DNA of 64,000 nt from the NCBI GenBank assembly GCA_020186115.1, contig WSYJ01000142.1, positions 682,001 to 746,000 of the forward strand. Direction: 5' to 3'. The number at the start of each line of letters is the position of its first letter. Position 1 is the first letter of the stretch. Positions 20,301 to 30,595 of the stretch are shown here, piece by piece. Position numbers and translations under genes: made by a program. The notes below the pieces were generated by a model that saw only the letters and a list, made by a program, of their open reading frames with translations, was not told the DNA's origin and ran no database searches. This stretch comes from Histomonas meleagridis (taxonomy: Eukaryota; Parabasalia; Tritrichomonadida; Dientamoebidae).

Positions 20301-23300
20301 TTACTCAAATTTAAAATTTTTGACCAAATTAATACAAATGAACTTTTAAATGTTTTATTAAATTCGATTTTATTTAATCCAAAACATTATTATTCATTAA
20401 ATGAAAACTTTTATCAATTATTAAAAATATTATCCAAACAACCAGCAAATTTAAAGCAAATAAATGAAACTTTTACTCGAATTAATGAATTTACTAATAA
20501 TAATAAAACAGAAACAATTGAAATCGATAATAAATATTTCAACAAATTAAAAGGACTTCAAAATTTAGGTTCAACATGTTATGCGAATTCAATTTTCCAA
20601 CAACTTTTTAATATTCCTAAATTTAAAGAATTAATTTTATCTTTAAATACTGATAAGGATTCATGGGAATATGAGTTACAACTTTTATTTGCTCGAATGT
20701 CATTTTTCCCAACAAAATATGTAACAACTTCTGAATTTTTTAAACTATGGAAAGGTTGGGACAATAAAATAGTTAATACTAAAGAACAACAAGATAGTGT
20801 AGAGTTTTTACAATTATTACTTGATAAATTAGAAGAAAAAATTCCGCATTCAACTGATATATTTAAAGGAATAATATTACATAAATCAATTGGTATAAAT
20901 GTTAAATATGAAAATGAATCTAAAGAACAATTTACGACTTATCCAATAGAAATATCACAACAATTAACTATTAATGATTCATTTAATAACTTTATAAAAC
21001 CTGATATACATTTAAATTATAAAGCTGAAGATATTGGTGATATTAATATAAAACGATTTCACCAAATATTAAAATCACCAAAAATTTTGTTTATACAATT
21101 AAAAAGATTTACTTATGATTTCAATACTGGAAAACGTAAAAAGTTAAACAATTGTTTTGAATTTCCTTCTGTTTTAGATATATCAAAGATTACTAAAGAT
21201 AATAAACAAGTTTTATATAAGTTAATTGGTATTGTAGTACATATTGGTACTGCTGTTTCTGGTCATTATTTCTCGTATTGTAAAATTGATAATAAATGGT
21301 TTTGTTTTAATGATAAAAATGTCGAAGAAGTCAAAAAAGATAAATTAAATGATTTTAAATCTCAAATTTCTTCTAATGCTTATTTACTTGTTTATCAAAA
21401 AGTTATTAAAGAAAAACATAATAATGAAGAAAAGTTATTAATGAATGAACAAATTTCAAATTTATTACTACAACAGATTCAAAATATTATATATAAAAAT
21501 GTTATTAATCAACAAAATTATTCGAATTTTATATTATCCGAATGTTATACATATTATCCATTAATTTATTCATATTTTTATAATATACTTAAAACATCAA
21601 AAGATAACGATTTAATTGAATCTTTTTACCAAAAATGTGTTTCTATTATTGATAAAGAATTTGCTAAATATATAGTAAAAAATCATTCGATAATTTTTTC
21701 AATGATTATTAATAATAACAATAAAATTACGCGTTCAAAGTTTTCAGATTTATTAATTAAAGCCATTAAATTATGTGATTATGAACCAAATAAAGAGTTA
21801 TTTGATTTTTTGGTATCAAAATTTCCGATTATTATTAAATATTGGAATAATTTTGATGAATTCTTTGAACCTTTTTTGGAATTTAATGAAATATTAAAAG
21901 AAAATAATTCAAATTTATTAGAAACAATTTTTGTCTTTTTAAATGAACAAGTTCCAAAATATTCAAAAGAAAAACCTAAAGAAAATGTGTTATTAAAAAT
22001 CAACTTAAATAATTTATTTAAATTACTTATTTTATTATTCGAAACAAAAGATATAAAAGAAAAATATAAATCAAAAATATTTTCAAATGAATTTTTAGGT
22101 ATTTATTCGAAATCTAAAATTAGTTCTTCATCATTACAAAACTTATTACATATTTTTATTATTGATTTTCCTGAATTATCAAAAACATATTTTCATTTTA
22201 TAAAAAGATTTTCATCGAAATTATCACCTGAGTTATTTTCAGGTTATTTTTCTGTTTTAATTAGTATTAAATCTAATAACAATAACGAATATATTTCATT
22301 GTTATTTAACTTACTTGAAAATGAATCAATTTTATATTGTAAAACATTTTTTGATGTGTTTTTGATAAAAATTGTTGAGTTTAATATTGATTTTTGTAAT
22401 CCGATGATTGAATTTTCGGATTTATGGATTACGAAATGGTTATTTTCATCTGATTTTTTAATGAGGGAATCAATTTGTGAATTTGTTTTAACTTGTTTTA
22501 ATACTTCTTCAAAAACTCAACTTCGAAATTTATTTGATATATTAATGAATAAACTTAATGAACTTTGTTCTATATCAATTCGATATAAGAAAACACTTTC
22601 TTTATCTAGTGTTTATCCAATTATATCATTTAGTAAAATAATTTGCTTTATAATTAAAAAACATAATTTTGTAAATGAACTTTTACTTTATTCATATCAA
22701 ATAAATTATGCAATTAAAGTTCATGTTTCATTTTCATTAAAAGAAATTAAAATAATTCAATCATTAATCGATATAATTGATTTAATGAAACCAAAATTAA
22801 ATGAATTTTTTGCCATTATTTCACCAAAAAGTTTTCTTTCTTCATTTAAAGGATTTAATTGTCAAAACGAATCAAATTTCTTAATTGCATTTAATATAAT
22901 AAAAATGATACCTAAAATTAATGTGAATGATATTGTTGATTCATATCTTTTTAAATGTATAATTTCTTATTGGTTAATAAATAATGAATTTTATAGTTTT
23001 GTGGTTTCATTAATTAATGATGAAACTGTTGAAAAAATTGCAAATGTTTTATGGTCAACAACAATTCATGATAAAGAATACTTAAAAATTTCATATTATA
23101 TATTAATTAACTATCCAAATACGTCAATAATTTTCATGAAGAAAAAAGTTCATATTAAATTAATTGATATAACAAAAATTAATATCAATGAAAATATATC
23201 AACGAATTTAAACGTTTTAATTTGTTTTTCAAATTCTTATTTAACATGTAATGTAAATGAAAGTTATAATTGGTTTAATATATTTAATAGGAAAAATGAT

Positions 23301-23720
23301 AATTTGTTGATTACATTTTGGGAAAGAAATGAAAAATTTATTTCGAAGATTTGTAAATTGGTTAAAACGGGAAATAACAAATTTGAAACAACAATTACAT
23401 TTCTTCGTTTTGTTTCTTGTTTATCAAACAAAATTTCAATGTTTATATTTCAAAAATTATTCAGAAATGGAATTTTTTTAATGAAATATACTAAAAATGA
23501 AAGAAAATTATTAATTTTATTAATCGAAGTTTTAATATTTATGCTCAATGATAACATACAAAATGTAACTTATATTTTATCAAATGAATATCTAAAATTA
23601 TCTCATGACAAAAAATCCGATTTATTTGCGTTAAATTCTTTAAAACGAATCATAAAATACATAAAAAATGAAAACGAAGACATTATATTACCTGAAGAAC
23701 TTATCCAAGTTTTATCATAA
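17304..23720 (+). CDS. Giant ubiquitin-specific protease (USP9X/USP24/USP34-like)
   Basis: The first ATG in the frame is at 17304, giving 2,138 residues; upstream the frame opens with a TTG only. The C19 peptidase core sits in the middle: Cys box GLQNLGSTCYANSIFQQL with C1092, then QQDSVEFLQLLLDKL, and the His box HIGTAVSGHYFSY with H1321, followed by FNDKNV (N1336/D1337). Long helical, ARM/HEAT-like stretches flank it on both sides. A central catalytic domain in a protein above 2,000 residues is typical of USP9X, USP24 and USP34. It removes ubiquitin from substrates or trims chains. The text is extremely rich in Asn, Lys and Ile with A/T at nearly every third position, unlike the GC-richer neighbours. 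Confidence 0.93.
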   Translation: MDFSEWIDCILNSITDSIKLKNQMNDLICQIKSIKNTRYLLGNYQKNTDEFLDKSSPQIIQSILSYTPCDESHAKNLNQILESFLSLLPEFFFSYKTKLISFLIRIVVSRRCRFYSSTESNGYSSLFSSFYTSNVKLFTKSNFLQICTKEFHNSQNISFEKAEQTLSLIFDFKTYWDKNSYNLFIDTFVEWFSPIVCLLHDKELRNSNEKTIENIFTLLFNEIKENNKNYNILNESQLKLCINMLNSEYLSKQFCALEMLKSKNKLEYSFLKELNNLNIIDSLLKNMHNDLIQNFSWLFCLMSKNDLIKIEQLKYFWELTITQFNSSFEEWIKIYQSLKIEFVSEFWSFVEKSNIFPIEFFLFLRKISNNVEEEQKIKIFDELFKLLINNKNNSSEYDISLIKTLMIYLPEHNEKVLNQCLELLKTNSYVKFALNALKKFAANCDTNELRDLFNSFLEIKPNLLNETNDYFEFLQYVLIYLNTDLNDKEKELENLLIPIIQYKPNSLKNFFENVIKVNENIFSDQFKKDIFIKICTFTSEEEEFYSLIIYVFKEINRKSFNSLVMFYELYINTTKDFFGIDDSWSILSKTSSNTISNFLCKLYLQCKDFDSIKEFVDKCISKPITYGKLLALKKGIDFKESIIRKSNNINKWEYKNDLILVKSKGFYNGYFYIPSKIKSNTLKEKISSFLSLRKESFLIHVDQQTLIPETIQFNEKSVVDITCLIKDYVIPPKITDYLSCNDLINELKSSNEKISEISLDILNLLPTDETEKSLLLNESINWNEIFDVSNIYLLIYRLNIIGNLIQTEWASKFVHEASELCFRSLIFDNKIYEKDVIVIKLFTSLIQNKYKILENFNENDYMKFVDLMIKEIENVKIIKDLFFIFNNIYNNKYKIHNLNQLISKSIFHQNIAIRKSICNIIKKQNNIKEILLEVLPNSNSSNCTEFYQLFETEINENDIKTFQCLITFFISQFKTFNNSYEQLIHQYPNDEFVNNIINTLLKFKIFDQINTNELLNVLLNSILFNPKHYYSLNENFYQLLKILSKQPANLKQINETFTRINEFTNNNKTETIEIDNKYFNKLKGLQNLGSTCYANSIFQQLFNIPKFKELILSLNTDKDSWEYELQLLFARMSFFPTKYVTTSEFFKLWKGWDNKIVNTKEQQDSVEFLQLLLDKLEEKIPHSTDIFKGIILHKSIGINVKYENESKEQFTTYPIEISQQLTINDSFNNFIKPDIHLNYKAEDIGDINIKRFHQILKSPKILFIQLKRFTYDFNTGKRKKLNNCFEFPSVLDISKITKDNKQVLYKLIGIVVHIGTAVSGHYFSYCKIDNKWFCFNDKNVEEVKKDKLNDFKSQISSNAYLLVYQKVIKEKHNNEEKLLMNEQISNLLLQQIQNIIYKNVINQQNYSNFILSECYTYYPLIYSYFYNILKTSKDNDLIESFYQKCVSIIDKEFAKYIVKNHSIIFSMIINNNNKITRSKFSDLLIKAIKLCDYEPNKELFDFLVSKFPIIIKYWNNFDEFFEPFLEFNEILKENNSNLLETIFVFLNEQVPKYSKEKPKENVLLKINLNNLFKLLILLFETKDIKEKYKSKIFSNEFLGIYSKSKISSSSLQNLLHIFIIDFPELSKTYFHFIKRFSSKLSPELFSGYFSVLISIKSNNNNEYISLLFNLLENESILYCKTFFDVFLIKIVEFNIDFCNPMIEFSDLWITKWLFSSDFLMRESICEFVLTCFNTSSKTQLRNLFDILMNKLNELCSISIRYKKTLSLSSVYPIISFSKIICFIIKKHNFVNELLLYSYQINYAIKVHVSFSLKEIKIIQSLIDIIDLMKPKLNEFFAIISPKSFLSSFKGFNCQNESNFLIAFNIIKMIPKINVNDIVDSYLFKCIISYWLINNEFYSFVVSLINDETVEKIANVLWSTTIHDKEYLKISYYILINYPNTSIIFMKKKVHIKLIDITKININENISTNLNVLICFSNSYLTCNVNESYNWFNIFNRKNDNLLITFWERNEKFISKICKLVKTGNNKFETTITFLRFVSCLSNKISMFIFQKLFRNGIFLMKYTKNERKLLILLIEVLIFMLNDNIQNVTYILSNEYLKLSHDKKSDLFALNSLKRIIKYIKNENEDIILPEELIQVLS

Positions 23721-23742
23721 AAGAAAATAAATTTTAAACTTT

Positions 23743-25296
23743 TTATAAATCACTTGACATACTTGACATACTACTAATTTGTGTCCAAGAGTATTGAAGC
23801 TTATCAGGTATGCCTTCATGTGGCGTGTTACTGCAAACCTCTTCTTCAGAAAACACTAACGGTTTCACATCGTCGTATGTTGGACTTGGGGCACCCTCCC
23901 ATATCAAATGGAGCACCCTTCTGAGCGACGTCACTTTTGCGTCAATTGCACCATAACATTCTTTGTTTTGCTGTAACAAGTCATATCTTGCAGCAGAAGC
24001 ATATTTAGGTGACCCCTCTTGTTCAGCCAAGTTTAAGTCGTTCAATCTCATTAAGTTCTTCAATTCTTCATATGTATTAAATCCGTGGAATTTCTCAAAT
24101 ATTTTATATCTGATCGACTCATCACTGGAATACATTTTAGGATCGATAGCTGCTAAGTCTGGGTAACCTGCGTGGATATATATATCTTCGATATGAGGTA
24201 TATCAGCAGATACAAAATAATAATTAGTATTCATAACATAAGAGAAATCTCTTATTTTGACCTCTTTTGGGATCTCGTCCAAAACGTATAAGAAGTTTTC
24301 ATGAAAACTTTCTTTGTACTTAAATTGCTTAAGATCGACAACAACATGCTCAAGACCTTCTAACGTTAGCACATTGGTATTGTAACTGTTGCACCACATA
24401 GAAGCCGACTGTGATGACTTAGTAGCGCCATAACTTCGGAGCCATGTTGGAAGATATTCATATAATGGATTAATGTGAATGGCATCATTGATGGCAATGG
24501 AAGATGTCATGTGAACAAGACCTGCATCAGTAATTTCGAAGTTATCGGATGAATGAAGCATAAACGGATAACTTGAAAAAGTGTACCGTTCAACTGGAGC
24601 CTTGTGGAATTTGACTTTGAAGCGCTTGGCAATACGTTGTGAATAGCCATATGGCTTCCATGAGTTGTGGCCAAAAAAGATATCTTGGAAATTACCAGAA
24701 TGGGAAATAAAACATGTGCCTTGTGAATATAACTCACCTGTGAATTTGGAAACGCCGTACCTACGAGCAAGATTGAATATTGACTCGTGATTGAGATATA
24801 GCCATAATTCATTTTCTGTTAAGTTGCCGTAATTGTCATAACTATATCCTTCAATAAGACCTCTAAATTGAGACATACCTATTAGGCAACTGGAAGTGAA
24901 GTTATCATAGTTTTCACCTCGACTTTTTAAATAAGTATTAACTTCTTCATAATTCATTTTGAAAAAATCTGTGATCTCTGTTGGGAGGTTCCCTTGGTCA
25001 TCACAGGTAACATACTTCTGACAAAGAGTGTTCATGACATTATTATAATGATTCTTGAAAAGTGAACGAGTAAGATACCCTTCAACAAACCCAATTGCAC
25101 GTCCTTCAATTTTATAGTCATCGTGAGCTGGGGCTTCAATTTGTAAGTGTGTCCAGCCATCACCTTTGCCATTATCAAGAATACCACGAGCTACAGCATG
25201 CTCATCGTACATATTCTCCATGACCATGAATTTATCTGTTTGGGTGTTGTAATATACTGAAGCCATTAATGAAAGAAGAAACAAAGGATACATCAT
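23743..25296 (-). CDS. Secreted phospholipase B-like hydrolase (laminin ancestor/PLBD family)
   Basis: The start is the ATG at 25296, giving 517 residues; codons upstream are open from a GTG, but a signal peptide begins exactly here (MMYPLFLLSLMASVYY). The body matches the phospholipase B-like family of N-terminal-nucleophile hydrolases: an N-terminal propeptide region (about 18-190), then the expected autocleavage site GTCFISHSGNFQD with C195 as nucleophile, FFGHNSW, and conserved C-terminal blocks including SAARYDLL near the end. Relatives are lysosomal or secreted amidases/phospholipases, including Dictyostelium PlbA. In a mucosal parasite it could digest host lipids or amides. An Inr-like TCATCACTTATCC lies directly upstream. 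Confidence 0.9.
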   Translation of the reverse strand: MMYPLFLLSLMASVYYNTQTDKFMVMENMYDEHAVARGILDNGKGDGWTHLQIEAPAHDDYKIEGRAIGFVEGYLTRSLFKNHYNNVMNTLCQKYVTCDDQGNLPTEITDFFKMNYEEVNTYLKSRGENYDNFTSSCLIGMSQFRGLIEGYSYDNYGNLTENELWLYLNHESIFNLARRYGVSKFTGELYSQGTCFISHSGNFQDIFFGHNSWKPYGYSQRIAKRFKVKFHKAPVERYTFSSYPFMLHSSDNFEITDAGLVHMTSSIAINDAIHINPLYEYLPTWLRSYGATKSSQSASMWCNSYNTNVLTLEGLEHVVVDLKQFKYKESFHENFLYVLDEIPKEVKIRDFSYVMNTNYYFVSADIPHIEDIYIHAGYPDLAAIDPKMYSSDESIRYKIFEKFHGFNTYEELKNLMRLNDLNLAEQEGSPKYASAARYDLLQQNKECYGAIDAKVTSLRRVLHLIWEGAPSPTYDDVKPLVFSEEEVCSNTPHEGIPDKLQYSWTQISSMSSMSSDL

Positions 25297-25312
25297 GAAG
25301 GATAAGTGATGA
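25297..25312 (-). promoter_or_regulatory. Initiator (Inr)-like element of the phospholipase B-like gene
   Basis: On the minus strand TCATCACTTATCCTTC ends at the ATG. TCACTTATCC fits most of the trichomonad Inr TCAYTWYTC, with one mismatch. The position supports the start at 25296 rather than an upstream codon. Confidence 0.5.
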
Positions 25313-26352
25313 GAAAACGTTAATTGACGGGGCACCCTGCGGTTAAACAGCGTATTTTAGTTCACATGACGCTGACACTTTTGACTTAAAAATCATCTTG
25401 AGTAAAAAATTATGAATATTCATAATATTATTCGATTACAATATGTAAAAATCATAATTTAAAGGCAACTAAATTTTTCATGATCGGTTATGCCTAGAGT
25501 GTCATTCATGAAATCGTTGGTTATTTCATAAATGCAACTACAAATTTTATTTCATTTTTATTAAAACATTAACTATAAGTTTTAGATCAGAACTAGCTTG
25601 TGAAATTATGTCATTATCATACTATCCACTGATATATATGTATTTAATTTGTTATCTAGTTTAATATTTCTTAGATCTTATTTATTCGTTTAATACATCT
25701 TGTTTATCCAGCTGAAAGTTAATGTGCTTCAATTAATTGTTATTTGTGCGTTTAGTTGCTTGTATTAAAAAAGTTTTGCATGTGTTAATTCTGCATTCAA
25801 ATGATGAAAATGATACTGTTCTTTAATAAAAGTCCTTAATAAGCACAAATTTGCGAATGTGCAATAAACAAAAATTAATCAACAGATTTCAAAGTTTATG
25901 AATTTTATATTCATGAAATTTTTATGGGCATAAAATGGCATATTTGTTTATACAAATTTATCATTCTATTTTCATGGGTGGAATTTGGTATTGGATAAAA
26001 AAATATTTTTCTTTCTGAGAAGAAAGTAGCCAATATTTCAATGCATGCGACCGTTTTTGCCTATTGGAATCCATTAAAAAAATTTGTATATATTATAAAA
26101 AATTAACTATTCAATTATTTTTAAATATGAAATATTTTTTTCTACAACAAATAACTATTAATTTATAATTTTTCAATTGAACTAGATATCTTTTTGATTG
26201 TCAGCTATACATACAAATTTAAATTATATTTCATAAATAAATTTGTAACACTGTTTGCCTGCAAACAGTTTGAAGTTTGGAAAATATTCAAAATTCTATC
26301 GTTTACATGACAACATTTTGAAACAACTTAAAATTACCCAAGTGCACTAAGA
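25313..26352. other. Long intergenic region with an orphan M3-like site
   Basis: About 1 kb of AT-rich DNA between divergent genes, with no recognisable gene. GACCGTTT, an M3-like motif in the same TGCGACCGTTT context as at the TTC27-like gene, lies at 26049-26056, about 300 bp before the next ATG. It is therefore either distal or the relic of a lost promoter. Confidence 0.4.
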
Positions 26353-27162
26353 ATGTGTTGCGATGATTGCGAACAATGCGTATTAATTACTGTACTTGTC
26401 CAAACCATAATTGTAGCCATCGGAAGCCTCATTATGACAATATATGGTGGTGTTCTTTGGGCCCAAAATGTGGATGGATCTGATCAAGTTTTCGCTTTTT
26501 TGGTTTCACTTCCTTTGACTCCATCTGTTGAAAGACCACGTGACATCTACTTCGTTTCAAACCAAACAAATCAATCCATTTCAATTCAAAATAACTTTTC
26601 TATTATGATGCCAACCATTACCGATAGCAGATTATTTAGTTTTTACCTAGTGCACAATATGTTTGGATATCATTTGAACATTACGCTTCATGGTGCAGCT
26701 GAATATGAATATGAGCTCGATTTCAATACAGATTCAGATAATCTTTCTACTGTTGAATATAAAACCATCACTGAGTGTGAAGTCAGCACCCGAAACATTC
26801 AGACTTATGAAGATTATACCAAAATTTGGTGTCCATCTTCATCATATATAAGTGAGTATTATGGTATCAACGAAAGATGTAAAACTGGTTCATATCCAAT
26901 GAAAATGGATGGAAAGTACACTTTAAGCAGAGTAGGAAGTGGGTTAATATCGACTTCTCAAGCATATCTTAATTTTGTCAATTCGACATTTATACCAAAT
27001 AATTACGTTGACATGCCACAGGTCTTTTTTGGAGCAACAACTTCCCAAGGAACATCAAGCAAAGTCGGGAAAATCTTAACCATTGTTGGAATTGTTCTTT
27101 TCGTATTGATGCTAATAGAATTTTTCATCTGGTTTATCGTTTTGATGGTATGTTTGATTTGA
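26353..27162 (+). CDS. Two-pass membrane protein, function unknown
   Basis: 269 residues from the ATG at 26353. A cysteine-rich N-terminus (MCCDDCEQC) is a likely palmitoylation site. TM1 is at about 12-35, and TM2 at about 238-268 close to the C-terminus. The roughly 200-residue loop between them contains several N-glycosylation sequons (for example NQT, NIT, NLS, NST) and a few cysteines, so it should be lumenal or extracellular. The topology, with both ends cytosolic, recalls CD36-like or tetraspanin-related surface proteins, but no family is recognised. The following Lys-poor tail is only a few residues. Confidence 0.65.
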   Translation: MCCDDCEQCVLITVLVQTIIVAIGSLIMTIYGGVLWAQNVDGSDQVFAFLVSLPLTPSVERPRDIYFVSNQTNQSISIQNNFSIMMPTITDSRLFSFYLVHNMFGYHLNITLHGAAEYEYELDFNTDSDNLSTVEYKTITECEVSTRNIQTYEDYTKIWCPSSSYISEYYGINERCKTGSYPMKMDGKYTLSRVGSGLISTSQAYLNFVNSTFIPNNYVDMPQVFFGATTSQGTSSKVGKILTIVGIVLFVLMLIEFFIWFIVLMVCLI

Positions 27163-27649
27163 TCATCTTGAACATCAATATCATAAATATATTTAATTAT
27201 TTTATTGCTTTTTAAATGTATTGGGCAATATCGATTTTCAAAACAATTTCTGATTGATTTTTTCTTAAAAAAATGTTCCTGTCTTCAAACGATAGGTTCA
27301 GGATTTAAAGTGAACTGAACGTATCGGATTTCGTAAACCATGCAAATAAAACATGTTTTCAATACAAATAATTTTGCCTAAAATATTCTATCGAAAAAAA
27401 ATGACATATACGATACAACGAAAATTTGAATATGATTACACACAAACAATTTCAAACCGAACACTTACATTTAGATGCATGCCCATATTTACCATTTATG
27501 TGATAAAACATTGCTAAAAACTTTCAGAAACATGATCACAATGAATATTGATTTAATTGTAATATTAAAAAAAACTGGGCTTGGAAATCATTGATATTTA
27601 TTTAAATTAATATTAATTTAAAACATGTTCTAGATTTTTAGATATCAAA
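27163..27649. other. Intergenic, nothing recognised
   Basis: AT-rich DNA between the membrane-protein gene and the decayed end of the first ankyrin array. No gene, RNA or promoter motif was recognised. Confidence 0.35.
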
Positions 27650-28760
27650 ACATTTGTAATATCTATTGCTCTTTCTGTTCAAGTAATTTTACCATTTATA
27701 GATGCACAAATTAAAACTGTTTCGAATGATTTAAAAAAATTCCAAATATTATTTTATAATATCAAATTATTAATATTAATATTAAATAAAACAAATAAAT
27801 ATCATTAGCATTAATATCAATTCCTTCTTGTTCAAGAAGTAATTTAACTATTTCTGTGTAACCATTTGAAGATGCAACCATAAGTGCTGTTTGAAATAAT
27901 TTAAATAATTTCCAAATATTATTTTGAAATATCAAATTTTGGATGAAAAATTCAAACAAAACGAATAAATATCTTGATAATTAATATCAATTTCTTTATG
28001 TTTAAGAAGAGCATTTACTGTTTCTATATGTCCATTTTGGGATGCCAACATGAGTGCCGTAAGAAAAAGTTTGAATGATTTCCATGTATTATTTTGAAAT
28101 TTTAAAATATTTGTATAATTATTTTTAGAATTAACTTTTATTCCTTTTTGCGAAAGAAGTAATTTAACTATATCAATGTAACCATAATAAGATGCAAATT
28201 TAAGTGCTGTGCCAAATATTTCTCATAATTCCTAACAATTTATATGAAATATTATCAAATTATTATTATAAATATCTTCTTTATTAACTTTAATTCCTTT
28301 TTGTTCTAGAAGTAATTTTACAATTTTTATACAACCATATCTTGAAGCAAACATAAGTGCTGTATAAAATAATTGAAATAATTTCCAAATGTTACTTTAA
28401 AACATCGAAATATAAAAATAAAAATTCAATAAAACAAATGAATATCTTGAGCATTAATGTCAATGCCTTCTTGTTCAAGAAGCAATTTAACTATTTTTGC
28501 GTGATTATAGTGAGATGCACACATAAGTGCTGTATCAAATAATTTGATCAATTTTCAAAAATATTTTTGAAATATAAAACTATTAAAATAAACGAAAAAT
28601 AATACAATGTGAACATCTTTAACATTAACATTTATTCCTTTTTGCTTGAGAAGTAATTTAACTATTTCTGTATGACCATTTTTAGATGCATATATAAGTG
28701 CTGTTTTAAATATTTTAAAAAATTCCCAAATATTATTTTGAAATATTCCTAAATTAATCA
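27650..28760 (-). repeat. Ankyrin-segment array A (minus strand), at least 6 units plus a decayed one
   Basis: Ankyrin segments of 30 codons (TALxxAS-x-G-x-x-EIVKLLL-x-Q-x-GI-x-xNxKD) begin, on the minus strand, at 28704, 28533, 28363, 28210, 28060 and 27891. Intervals are 171, 170, 153, 150 and 169 bp. A seventh copy near 27712 has lost its middle and is broken by a stop. All six full segments are free of stops, while every spacer contains at least one stop in the frame. It continues the ankyrin head at 28758-29930 on the same strand. See arrays B and C for the same organisation. Confidence 0.85.
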
Positions 28761-29930
28761 AATAAATTTCAAATAAAACAAACAAAAATTTATATCATTA
28801 ACATCAACATATTTTTGTCTTAATATATATTTTACAAGTTCAATATTTCCTGATTTTGCTGGGAAATAAAATTCATAAAATAAATTTTTGTTATAAAAAT
28901 ATTTGGAAAGAAAAATATTTCCAATTTTTTCTGATACAACTAAAAAATCAGAATAATTTTCCAATCCTACTCCATGTAAATAATCAAAAATTTCGCGATT
29001 ATGATATAAAATACATTTAACTCCTAATTTTTTCAAATTGTTGATTTTTTCGAGTTTGTTTTCGAAAATATATTTTAAGATATCGTTTTGATGAAACATA
29101 ATTGCTGTTTTATATGCACCTTTAAATGTCGAATGATTTTGTTCACATAAATGAATTATCTCAAGATTACCACTTGCGACTGCATATTTACCTGCACTAT
29201 TTATGTTTGCATTATTCAAAAGTAAATATTTAAAACATTTAATTGATCCAAAAAATGCTGAATAATCAATTAATGGAATATATGCCCTATTAATAAATGA
29301 GCATTTTTCATAAATCGATGATTCAATCACTTGGTTAAAATCAAAATCACTTTGAGATGAAAATTTTTGAAGTTTTTCGATTTCATCATATCGAAATATC
29401 TTTGCAATCTCATTTGGATTTATTCCTTCTTTAATTAATTTCTTATGAAGTTCCCAATCATTCTTTGAAAGTTCTTCAATATTTTTAGAAAATGGACTCA
29501 AAATATAATCATTGTAAGTACTACATATGTTTTCTTCTTTCGTTTTGTAATGTCCAAAATATGCATATTTTAAAGTTTTTACTGATTTTGATTTGATTAA
29601 ATTTTGTTCAATCATTTTTTCTAGAAGATAAAACGATTCGTTTGTATGTGTATTAAGAAGAAACCTCTTAAAAACTTTTAATATTTTGGGTTTGGATTTA
29701 TTTGTATCTTCATATTTTTGTATTTTTAAAATGAATTCTAAACATATATCAGAATCGTTTTTTTGAATAACAAATGATATATATATATCATATGAACAAT
29801 AAAAATATTTAGGGAACACGCAATATTTTCATCAAATATTTGAATTATTGAAGTTACTGATTGTGAAATATTTTCATTCGTAAATTAAAAATTATATCAT
29901 GAATCAAATTAGGAATTCTCAACTCATTTG
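28758..29930 (-). pseudogene. DUF3447-type ankyrin protein head with frameshifts
   Basis: The main open frame (28758-29819) matches the heads at 30596 and 40133: ELSKNDWELHKKLIKEGINP, DEIEKLQ, FDFNQ, SLIDYSAFF-type and GKYAVASGNLEIIHLCEQNH. Homology continues upstream in other frames: LIHDIIFNL, then TNENISQS ... IACSLNIFIVHMIYI. The frame changes between those two blocks near 29880, and again inside the TA-dinucleotide run at about 29775-29789. The N-terminal 70 residues are therefore spread over two further frames and no ATG start remains. I interpret it as a decaying family member; it runs on into array A. Confidence 0.75.
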
Positions 29931-29949
29931 AGCTGGGATTTGGATTTGT

Positions 29950-30308
29950 CTTTTTTATAGTATAAACTTCTTCCCCAGAACGATGTTCAGTGTCTTTAGT
30001 TTGTTGGAGCAAAAAAAAAGGGATGCGAAAATGGCGAATATTAGCTTTACGAACACGAACAATACGACGATGACAAGCGCATGAAACACAATAAAAACAT
30101 TTTTGGTATTTCTTTGGAAATTCATATTTTCGTAGTTCGAGGCATCCATAACATCTTTAACAGAGGAGCCATCAACAATGTTTTTAATCATGAAACGCTT
30201 TATGGCTTTATCACGTGGTACCAAACGTCCGCAGTTCATGCTGTTAACATTTTGTTTACGCCCTGCATTCTTTTTTGAACGGCCATTATTTCTTCTTTTT
30301 TTAGGCAT
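29950..30308 (-). pseudogene. RPS26: 40S ribosomal protein eS26 pseudogene
   Basis: The start (ATG at 30308) and MPKKRRNNGRSKKNAGRKQN match eS26 closely, as does DKAIKRFMIKNIVDGSSV. After DASNYENMNF the frame shifts: reading one base differently near 30120 gives PKKYQKCFYCVSCACHRRIV, the expected second zinc-ribbon half. One T appears to be missing. The first zinc-ribbon half has lost its first ligand cysteine (VNSMNCGRL instead of a CxxC pair). After the shift, the correct frame stays open through the normal C-terminus and into the ankyrin pseudogene. A functional copy must lie elsewhere. Confidence 0.85.
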
Positions 30309-30595
30309 AAATTTTTAGGAACCTTTGGGGAAAATATTTTGCTCAAACAAACCTTTTCAAAAAAAAATTGCACTTATGATTTTACAATATCGATTTATTT
30401 TTCTCGATTTAGATTAACGTATAAATAGTATTCTGTTTTTAATATTGCCTATATGCAGAGGTGTAAATGGCATTGATATAAACGAAAACATCGCTTATAC
30501 TGCATTTCAGTCATCTTAACGTAAATTTTACACTAGAGTAAACCATTGAAGAAAAACATGCCACTTCAAGAAAAGAAATATACATACATCTGTAC
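30309..30595. other. Divergent gap between eS26 pseudogene and ankyrin head B
   Basis: 287 bp of AT-rich DNA with no recognisable element. It would have held the divergent promoters of the eS26-like copy and the ankyrin gene. Confidence 0.3.
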
